Origin: JACTMI01 sp964618415
GTDB taxonomy: Bacteria; Acidobacteriota; Thermoanaerobaculia; Multivoradales; JAGPDF01
Length of the DNA: 6,215 nt
Reading direction: 5' to 3'
Assembly (NCBI GenBank): GCA_964618415.1
Contig: CAZUAT010000094.1
Span: 1 to 6,215 of the forward strand
Numbering within the stretch: the first letter of the stretch is position 1; each line of letters opens with the position of its first letter. Position numbers and translations under genes: made by a program. The notes below the pieces were generated by a model. It did no database searches and was not told the DNA's origin. It worked only from the letters and a program-made list of their open reading frames with translations. Shown here one piece after another: positions 1-5,624 of this stretch.

Positions 1-1
1 G

Positions 2-850
2 ACCCTCGCGGCATTCGAACGCGAGGTTGCCGCGGAGCTCGCCGCGTTCGAGCAGAGGCGACTGGACGCAGGCGCCGGCACCTTGATCGACCTCAACGTC
101 ACGCGCGCCGCGGAAGGTCGGGCGGAGCGTCGCGTCGCTCTCGCCCGCGCCGACGAAGCAGCGGCCCGCGCCGCGCTTGCCGAGGTTCTGGCGCTCCCTG
201 TGGCGGAGCTACCCTTCGTCGCCGGTACGCTCCCGGACGCCTGGCCGGCGCCGCCAGCGCTCGCCGAGCTCGAACGCCTCGCGCTCGACCGGCGGAGCGA
301 CCTGCTCGCACTGCGCTCCGAGGTCGAGGCGGCAACCGCCCGGATCCGCCTCGAGCGCTCGCTGGCGACCCCGAACTTGGTGATCGGTGTCGCGAAGGGC
401 CGCGAAGCCGATCGCGAGGACCTCGACACCCTGCGCGCAGGCTTCACGATTCCACTCTTCCAACGCAACCAAGGCGGCATCGCCACCGCGCGTGCCGATG
501 AAGGGGTGTTGTCCGCTCGCCTCGCCTCCGCCGAGCTCGCGGTGCGGCGCGAAGTCGCCGCCGCGTGGAGCCGCGCGGAGGCGACCTCCCGCGCGCTCGC
601 GGTCTTTCGTCAGACGGTCGCCGGAACGCTCGAGGAAAGCCTCGATCTGGTCCAGCGTGGCCTTGCGGCCGGGAAGTTGCGCGGCAGCGAGGTGCTGGTC
701 TTCCGCCGCGAGCTGATCGACAGCCGCCGCGAGCTGATCGAGGCCGCCGCCGACGCCTGGCTGGCGCAGATCGAGCTCGGTCTCGCCACCGGCGCTACCC
801 CCGTCCCCCCGACTTCCGACCTTCCTCGCTCTTCGGAGACCTCCCGATGA
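2..850 (+). CDS. czcC: CzcC-type outer-membrane efflux factor, C-terminal part (5' truncated by window edge)
   Basis: This is the outer-membrane channel subunit (OEP/TolC family) of a CzcCBA metal efflux pump; as a trimer it would form the exit duct through the outer membrane and a periplasmic alpha-barrel. The frame is open from base 2, giving 282 codons before TGA at 848-850. Full-length family members are roughly 400-450 residues, so the signal peptide and first repeat lie to the left. A TTG at 83 is not a real start, because homologous-looking coiled-coil sequence continues upstream of it. The protein is rich in Ala, Arg, Glu and Leu heptads. The second OEP repeat is recognisable by the beta-strand segment with GFTIPLFQRNQGGIA (about codons 147-161), followed by a long helix ending at WLAQIELGLATG, the usual family C-terminal region. 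No single motif is diagnostic, so the CzcC name rests mainly on the adjacent czcB and czcA. The stop overlaps the czcB start (ATGA). Confidence 0.85.
   Translation, partial: TLAAFEREVAAELAAFEQRRLDAGAGTLIDLNVTRAAEGRAERRVALARADEAAARAALAEVLALPVAELPFVAGTLPDAWPAPPALAELERLALDRRSDLLALRSEVEAATARIRLERSLATPNLVIGVAKGREADREDLDTLRAGFTIPLFQRNQGGIATARADEGVLSARLASAELAVRREVAAAWSRAEATSRALAVFRQTVAGTLEESLDLVQRGLAAGKLRGSEVLVFRRELIDSRRELIEAAADAWLAQIELGLATGATPVPPTSDLPRSSETSR
703..741 (+). repeat. Short tandem duplication within czcC (heptad repeat)
   Basis: An 18-base word occurs identically at 703-720 and 724-741, a period of exactly 21 bases. It is in frame and encodes RRELIDS followed by RRELIEA, one heptad repeated. 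In the OEP family this helix naturally carries heptad-like RxLxxA/RxxxI patterns, so the repeat may be either a recent 21-base duplication or convergence under coiled-coil constraint with biased codon use. It does not disturb the reading frame. Confidence 0.6.
835..838 (+). promoter_or_regulatory. Ribosome binding site for czcB
   Basis: GGAG lies 8 bases before the ATG at 847, inside the last codons of czcC. It supports 847 as the czcB start and makes coupling with czcC translation through the ATGA overlap plausible. Confidence 0.55.
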
Positions 851-2121
851 CGTTCTCGACTCGCTACAACGCTTCAGTACTTTCGCTGCTGCTCGGCTTG
901 GCACTCGTCGGCTGCGGCAACCCTGGTCCATCGTCCGCTCCGACCGCTGCTGGAGAGAAGGTCGCCGAAGACGATCACGCGGCCGGAAAGGCTGCTCACG
1001 AGCAGGAGAGCCACGGTGAGGAGGGGCACGAGGAAGGCGAAGCCATCGAGCTATCGGCCGAGGCCGTGGCCACCGCCGGCATCGTCACGGCTCCGGCGGC
1101 GTCCCGTCGGCTCCGAGCCGAGCTCGAGACGACCGGCTCGGTCGACTTCGACCAGCGTCGCTTCGCGCACGTCAGTCCGCGCGTCGGCGGCCGGGTCGAA
1201 AGCGTCCCCGTCGAGCTGGGGGAGGCGGTGCGTGCTGGGCAGGTTCTCGCGCGCATCGATTCGATCGAGCTCGGGGAGGCGGTCGGTGACTACCTGCAGA
1301 GCCGCGCCCGGGCGGAGTTGGCTCGCGAGACGTGGGAGCGGGAGGATCGGCTCTTCCGCGAGCGGGTCTCCTCGGAGCAGGAGATGCTGAGCGCGCGGGC
1401 CGCTTCCCGCGAGGCCGACGCGGCCCTGCGCGGTGCCGAGGAGCGGCTGCACCTGCTCGGATTGTCGAACGACGAGGTCGCCAAGCTCGGTTACGACCAG
1501 CCGCGCGTCTCGATCTACGAGGTCCGCGCCCCGTTCGCGGGCACGATCGTCGCGAAGGAAGTGACCCGTGGCGAGATGGTCGAGACCCAGAGCCAGCTCT
1601 TCCAGGTCGCGGACCTGTCGCGCGTCTGGGTGTGGATCGACGTTTACGAACGCGACCTCGCCCGGGTCCACCTGGGCGATGGGGTGACGATCGAGGTCGA
1701 CGCGTATCCCGATACACCCTTCACCGGCGAGGTCGTCTATCTCGGCAGCAGCGTCCAGAGCGCGACCCGGACGGCCCGAGCTCGGATCGAGGTGCCGAAC
1801 CCCGAAGGGCGACTGCGGCCCGGGATGTTCGCTCGGGTGCGGATTCTCGATCCGCACGCCGCCGCCGAAGCTCCGGGCACCGTCGAGGTGGTCGCCGTCC
1901 CCGAGGCGGCTGTCCAGCGGGACGGCGACCGCTCCGTCGTCTTCGTGGCGCTCGGCGAAGGCCGTTTCGAGCCTCGCACAGTGAAGCTCGGCCGCCGCGG
2001 CGAGGGGTTCGTCGAGGTGCTCGACGGGGTCGCCGTCGGCGAGCCGGTAGTCGTCGCAGGCGCCTTCTTCGTCAAGTCGGAGCTCGCCCGGGAAGAGCTG
2101 GGCGGCGGACACAGTCACTGA
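847..2121 (+). CDS. czcB: CzcB-type periplasmic adaptor (membrane fusion) lipoprotein of RND metal efflux pump
   Basis: This 424-residue protein would link the inner-membrane pump to the outer-membrane factor. The start at 847 is chosen because it gives a clean lipoprotein signal: Arg6, a hydrophobic core (residues 11-21) and the lipobox LVGC with Cys23 as the lipidated residue. Residues 37-66 form an acidic, His-containing linker (His44, 51, 56, 61), as in many CzcB/NccB proteins, likely able to bind metal. Domain order: first lipoyl half about 106-140 (VGGRVESVPVELGEAV), alpha-hairpin about 141-214, second lipoyl half about 221-255 (VRAPFAGTIVAKEV), beta-barrel about 256-335 (WVWIDVYERDLARV, RLRPGMFARVRI), membrane-proximal domain about 345-412. 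The C-terminus is Gly-Gly-Gly-His-Ser-His. The length is typical. The same frame stays open upstream of 847, but that stretch is antagonistic to czcC and lacks the signal peptide. Family assignment is firm; the exact metal is inferred from czcA. Confidence 0.95.
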   Translation: MTFSTRYNASVLSLLLGLALVGCGNPGPSSAPTAAGEKVAEDDHAAGKAAHEQESHGEEGHEEGEAIELSAEAVATAGIVTAPAASRRLRAELETTGSVDFDQRRFAHVSPRVGGRVESVPVELGEAVRAGQVLARIDSIELGEAVGDYLQSRARAELARETWEREDRLFRERVSSEQEMLSARAASREADAALRGAEERLHLLGLSNDEVAKLGYDQPRVSIYEVRAPFAGTIVAKEVTRGEMVETQSQLFQVADLSRVWVWIDVYERDLARVHLGDGVTIEVDAYPDTPFTGEVVYLGSSVQSATRTARARIEVPNPEGRLRPGMFARVRILDPHAAAEAPGTVEVVAVPEAAVQRDGDRSVVFVALGEGRFEPRTVKLGRRGEGFVEVLDGVAVGEPVVVAGAFFVKSELAREELGGGHSH

Positions 2122-2123
2122 GG
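2120..2123 (+). promoter_or_regulatory. Ribosome binding site for czcA
   Basis: GAGG overlaps the czcB stop codon (TGA 2119-2121) and sits 5 bases before ATG 2129. It is a modest match, consistent with ribosomes reinitiating directly from czcB across the 7-base gap. Confidence 0.5.
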
Positions 2124-2128
2124 CCGCC

Positions 2129-5100
2129 ATGATCCGACGCATCATCGATTTCTCGCTCGATAACCGCCTGCTCGTCGTCGCGCTCTGGCTACTGGTCGCC
2201 GCCGCCGGCGTCTATTCCGTCCTCGGGCTGCCGATCGACGCCGTGCCCGACGTCACCAACGTCCAAGTGCAGGTTCTGACCAACAGTCCTGGTCTCGCGC
2301 CCGAGGAGGTCGAGCGGTTCGTCACGTTCCCGGTGGAGACCGCGATGAGCGGTCTGCCGAAGGTCGAAGAGATCCGCTCGGTCTCGAAGTTCGGGCTCTC
2401 GGTCGTCACCGTCGTCTTCGAGGAGGGCACCGACATCTACTGGGGCCGCCAGCTGGTCGGCGAGCGGCTGACCGAAGCGCGTGAAGCGATCGCCGAGGGT
2501 TACGGCGAGCCGGAGATGGGCCCGATCTCGACCGGCCTCGGCGAGATCTACCAGTTCGAGGTCAAGGCCGACTCCTCGTGCCCCGCCGAGGGCCCCGATA
2601 CCGACGACTGCTACACGCCGATGGAGCTGCGCACGATTCTCGACTGGTACGTCAACTACCAGCTCCGGTCGGTGCCCGGGATCGTCGAAGTCAACTCGTT
2701 CGGCGGCCAGCTCAAGACCTACCAAGTGACGCTCGACGCCGAGCGGCTGACCGCGCACGGCCTGGCGGTGGGGGACATCCTCGGGGCGCTGCGGGCGAGC
2801 AACCGCTCGGTCGGCGGCGGCTACATCGAGCATCAGGGCGAGCAGTACCTGATCCGCGGCGAGGGCCTGCTCGACGACCTCGGAGACATCCGCTCGGTCG
2901 TGCTGGCGCACGATGCTGCCGGAACGCCGGTGACGATCGCCGACGTCGGCGCGGTCGAGCTCGCGCCGATGATCCGACAGGGCGCGGTCACTCGTGACGG
3001 GCGAGGTGAGGCGGTCGTCGGCATCGTCATGATGCTGATGGGCGAGAACTCACGGGTCGTCGTCGACCGCGTGAAGGAGAAGATCGCCGAGATCCAGGAG
3101 ACGTTGCCGCCGGGCGTCACGATCGACACCTTCTACGACCGCACCGACCTCGTCCGCCGGACGATCCGTACCGTCGCCAAGAACCTCTCGGAGGGCGGGT
3201 TGCTCGTCATCGTCGTGCTGCTGCTCCTCCTCGGCAACCTGCGGGGCGGGCTGATCGTGGCATCGGCGATTCCGCTGTCCATGCTCGCCGCCTTCATCGC
3301 CATGAAGGAGCTCGGGATCTCCGGCAACCTGATGAGCCTCGGCGCGATCGACTTCGGCCTGATCGTCGACGGCTCCGTGGTCATGATCGAGAACATCGTC
3401 CGGGTGCTCCACGAGCGGCGCAGTGACCACGGCGTCTCGCACGTCGAGAAGGTCCGCTCCGCGGCGCACCAGGTGGCCAGGCCGGTGGTGTTCGCGGTCG
3501 GCATCATCATCCTGGTCTACCTGCCGATCCTGGCGCTGCGCGGGGTCGAGGGGAAGATGTTCCGGCCCATGGCGCTGACCGTGGTCTTCGCACTCGCGGC
3601 GTCGCTCGTCGCGGCGCTGACGCTGATGCCGGTCCTGGCGAGCCTCTTCCTCCGCAAGGTCTCGGAGAAGGAGCCCTGGCTCTTCCGCTGGGCGAAGCGG
3701 ATCTACGTTCCACTGCTCGACGGCGCCCTGGTCCGCCGCAAGATCACGGTTGGTGTCGCGGTGCTGGTGTTCCTCGTCACGCTCGCGATTACCCCGTTCC
3801 TGGGAACCGAGTTCATCCCGAGGCTGGACGAGGGCGCGATCGCGATGCAGATCTGGCGGCTACCGTCCATCTCGCTCGAGCAGTCGAACCGGATCTCCCT
3901 CCAGGCCGAGAAGGTGCTGCGCGAGCAGTTCGCCGAGGAGATCGACACGATCGTCTCGCGGACCGGCCGGGCCGAGATCGCGACCGATCCGATGGGAGTC
4001 GAGATCAGCGACACCTACATCATGCTGAACCCTCGCGAAGCGTGGCGCTTCGGCAGCAAGGAGGAGCTCATCGAGGCGATCGAGGCGGCGGTCACGGAAC
4101 GGGTGCCCGGCGCCATTTTCAGTTTCTCCCAGCCGATCGAGCTCCGCGTTTCGGAGCTGATTTCCGGCGTGCGCTCGGACGTCGCGATCCAGATCTACGG
4201 TGACGATCTGGCGGGTCTCAAGAAGAAGGCGGACGAGGTCGTGCGCGCGGTCCAGAGGGTGCCGGGTGCAGCCGATGTCAAGGCGGAGCAGACGACGGGC
4301 CTACCGGTGCTGCGCGTGCGCATCGACCGGCAGGCCGCCGCGCGGCTCGGCATCCACGCCGAGGAGATCCTCGACGTGGTCGAAGCGGTGGGGGGCATTC
4401 CCGCCGGCATGGTCTTCGAGGGTCAGAAGCGGTTCCTCCTCCAGGCGCGCTTCGGCGCGGAGACGCGCTCGAGCCTCGATCGCATTCGCGACCTCCGGGT
4501 CCCGGCACCGCCGGCGGTCGAGGGCGGTCCGCGGCGGCTCGTGCCGCTCTCCCAGGTCGCCAGCGTGACCCTCGAAGACGGCCCGGCGCAGATCAGCCGC
4601 GAGAACATCAGCCGGCGGATCAGCGTCGAAGCGAACGTGCGCGGCAGGGACCTCGGGTCGTTCATCGCCGATGCCCAGGCGGCCGTAAGAGACCAGGTCG
4701 AGCTGCCGTCCGGATGGACGCTCGATTGGGGCGGCCAGTTCGAGAATCTCCAGTCGGCCTCGCGGCGACTGGCGCTGCTCGTGCCACTCTCGTTGCTTCT
4801 CATCTTCCTGCTGCTCTACACCACGTTCAGCTCGGCGCGACTCGCCGTGCTGATCTTCCTCAACGTTCCGCTCGCGATCAGCGGTGGCATCGCGGCGCTC
4901 GCCCTGCGGGGCTATCCGTTCTCGATCTCGGCCGGGGTGGGCTTCATCGCCCTCTTCGGCATCGCCGTGCTCAACGGCGTCGTACTGGTCTCGTACATCG
5001 TCGAGCGCCGCGAGCGCGGCCTCGGCGCGGACGAAGCTGCGCGCGAGGGAGCCCTCGTGCGGCTCAGACCGGTGCTGATGACGGCGCTCGTCGCCTCGCT

Positions 5101-5266
5101 CGGCTTCGTGCCGATGGCGCTCGCGACCAGCGCCGGCGCCGAGGTGCAACGCCCCCTGGCGACAGTCGTAATCGGCGGCCTGGTGACGTCGACGTTGTTG
5201 ACCCTTCTCGTTCTGCCGACCGTCTACTCCTGGTTCACGGCGCGGCGAACCGAAGTCGAGATCTGA
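2129..5266 (+). CDS. czcA: CzcA-type heavy-metal RND (HME-RND) efflux pump
   Basis: This is a 1045-residue proton-driven inner-membrane transporter, full length for the family (about 1020-1070). The N-terminus (MIRRIIDFSLDNR, then LGLPIDAVPDVTNVQVQV) is classical for CzcA/CusA proteins. TM1 is about 13-32, a large periplasmic porter loop follows, TM2-TM6 are about 352-505, TM7 about 540-558, a second periplasmic loop follows, and TM8-TM12 are about 881-1030. TM4 has GAIDFGLIVDGSVVMIEN with Asp408, Asp414 and Glu421, the DFG-D-E proton-relay signature of the divalent-cation (Zn/Co/Cd, Ni) branch. By alignment from memory the three CusA periplasmic methionines are replaced (about Gln574, Ile626, Glu676), arguing against Cu/Ag. 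SELISG at 675-680 is usual for CzcA. The variable loop at 147-163 carries Cys151 and Cys161. ATG 2129 is fixed by the conserved N-terminus. Substrate specificity remains inferred. Confidence 0.97.
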   Translation: MIRRIIDFSLDNRLLVVALWLLVAAAGVYSVLGLPIDAVPDVTNVQVQVLTNSPGLAPEEVERFVTFPVETAMSGLPKVEEIRSVSKFGLSVVTVVFEEGTDIYWGRQLVGERLTEAREAIAEGYGEPEMGPISTGLGEIYQFEVKADSSCPAEGPDTDDCYTPMELRTILDWYVNYQLRSVPGIVEVNSFGGQLKTYQVTLDAERLTAHGLAVGDILGALRASNRSVGGGYIEHQGEQYLIRGEGLLDDLGDIRSVVLAHDAAGTPVTIADVGAVELAPMIRQGAVTRDGRGEAVVGIVMMLMGENSRVVVDRVKEKIAEIQETLPPGVTIDTFYDRTDLVRRTIRTVAKNLSEGGLLVIVVLLLLLGNLRGGLIVASAIPLSMLAAFIAMKELGISGNLMSLGAIDFGLIVDGSVVMIENIVRVLHERRSDHGVSHVEKVRSAAHQVARPVVFAVGIIILVYLPILALRGVEGKMFRPMALTVVFALAASLVAALTLMPVLASLFLRKVSEKEPWLFRWAKRIYVPLLDGALVRRKITVGVAVLVFLVTLAITPFLGTEFIPRLDEGAIAMQIWRLPSISLEQSNRISLQAEKVLREQFAEEIDTIVSRTGRAEIATDPMGVEISDTYIMLNPREAWRFGSKEELIEAIEAAVTERVPGAIFSFSQPIELRVSELISGVRSDVAIQIYGDDLAGLKKKADEVVRAVQRVPGAADVKAEQTTGLPVLRVRIDRQAAARLGIHAEEILDVVEAVGGIPAGMVFEGQKRFLLQARFGAETRSSLDRIRDLRVPAPPAVEGGPRRLVPLSQVASVTLEDGPAQISRENISRRISVEANVRGRDLGSFIADAQAAVRDQVELPSGWTLDWGGQFENLQSASRRLALLVPLSLLLIFLLLYTTFSSARLAVLIFLNVPLAISGGIAALALRGYPFSISAGVGFIALFGIAVLNGVVLVSYIVERRERGLGADEAAREGALVRLRPVLMTALVASLGFVPMALATSAGAEVQRPLATVVIGGLVTSTLLTLLVLPTVYSWFTARRTEVEI
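2573..2611 (+). other. Cysteine-paired acidic loop in CzcA porter domain
   Basis: Codons 149-161 of czcA encode SSCPAEGPDTDDC, between the conserved GLGEIYQFEV strand and the MELRTILDW helix, near the start of the PN2 porter subdomain by comparison with AcrB/CusA. The region faces the periplasm, so Cys151 and Cys161 could form a disulfide or a metal-binding pair with the neighbouring Asp/Glu residues. CusA is about ten residues shorter here; other CzcA proteins also have longer, variable loops. Confidence 0.6.
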
Positions 5267-5271
5267 GGAAC

Positions 5272-5277
5272 AAGGAG
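5272..5277 (+). promoter_or_regulatory. Ribosome binding site for the PII-like gene
   Basis: AAGGAG lies 5 bases before ATG 5283, within the 16-base czcA/PII gap. It is the best match to the consensus at any start in the window together with the one at 5603, suggesting the PII-like gene is translated at its own strong site. Confidence 0.75.
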
Positions 5278-5282
5278 CCGCT

Positions 5283-5624
5283 ATGCGCGAGATCAAGGCC
5301 ATCATTCAACCCTTCATGCTGGAGAACGTCCTGCGCGCCCTCGCGGCGATCGAAGAGCTGCCGGGCCTTACCGTGTCGCAGGTTCTCGGCTGGGGCCAGT
5401 CGCGTGCCGCGGGGGCGGAGGACCCGGTCTTCGAGGGAGGGCATGCCTTCGCCCGCAAGACGAAACTGGAGGTCGTGGTGCGAGACGACCTCGCCGACCA
5501 GGTCGTGGCGACGCTCGTCGAGGCCGCGCGCACCGGGCGCGCCGGGGACGGCAAGGTGTTCGTGTACGAGGTCAGACGGGCGATCCGGGTCCGCACCGGC
5601 GAGGAGGGGGATCATGTCCTCTGA
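5283..5624 (+). CDS. PII-superfamily signalling protein of the metal-efflux-associated type
   Basis: This 113-residue cytoplasmic protein is the length of GlnB/GlnK and aligns with them end to end: MREIKAIIQPFML at the N-terminus, the B-loop TGRAGDGK at 84-91 (Walker-like, nucleotide phosphate binding) and the C-loop with Arg102 and Arg104 in IRVRTGEE. PII proteins are trimers that bind ATP/ADP and often 2-oxoglutarate and dock on partner proteins through the T-loop. Here the T-loop (about 38-59) has normal length but contains no tyrosine (Gly52 takes the place of the uridylylated Tyr51 of GlnB), and GlnB Gln39 aligns with Ser40, with Gln39 one place earlier. Lys59 matches the 2-oxoglutarate-contacting Lys58. 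The position between czcA and a metal ATPase, the latter overlapping its 3' end by 11 bases, indicates a role in metal export, not nitrogen control. Annotation as glnB or glnK would be misleading. The physiological ligand and partner are unknown. Confidence 0.93.
   Translation: MREIKAIIQPFMLENVLRALAAIEELPGLTVSQVLGWGQSRAAGAEDPVFEGGHAFARKTKLEVVVRDDLADQVVATLVEAARTGRAGDGKVFVYEVRRAIRVRTGEEGDHVL
5603..5607 (+). promoter_or_regulatory. Ribosome binding site for the P-type ATPase gene
   Basis: GGAGG sits 6 bases before ATG 5614, inside the purine-rich run 5601-5610 that also encodes the Gly-Glu-Glu-Gly C-loop end of the PII-like protein. It decides the ATPase start at 5614 and places it within the PII-like reading frame, consistent with translational coupling. 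Confidence 0.8.

Noticed and set aside
83..85. TTG as start of the czcC gene
   Set aside because: The frame is open to the left edge and the upstream codons give the same Ala/Glu/Arg-rich helical sequence expected inside an OEP protein. The gene is cut by the window edge.
565..846. In-frame 5' extension of czcB
   Set aside because: The extension overlaps czcC in another frame, is Arg-rich out-of-frame sequence, and would bury the lipoprotein signal. ATG 847 with GGAG at 835 is far better.
1051..2145. Long minus-strand open frame (364 codons) opposite czcB
   Set aside because: High G+C genes keep antisense frames open. The translation is low-complexity Arg/Asp/Gly-rich sequence with no recognisable domain, lying fully opposite a confident gene.
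2129..5266. Cu/Ag pump CusA
   Set aside because: TM4 has the DFG-D-E pattern of the divalent branch and the CusA methionines appear to be missing.
5267..5282. Terminator or promoter between czcA and the PII-like gene
   Set aside because: Only 16 bases, with no hairpin or T-run; it holds just the AAGGAG ribosome binding site.
4301..5305. Long minus-strand open frame (334 codons) opposite czcA
   Set aside because: Same reason: a codon-bias shadow of a conserved RND gene, rich in Arg, Glu, Asp and His, with no family resemblance.
5283..5624. Canonical nitrogen regulator GlnB/GlnK
   Set aside because: The fold and nucleotide loops match, but the T-loop lacks Tyr51 and Gln39 equivalents and the neighbours are metal exporters, with no amtB, glnA or glnD nearby.
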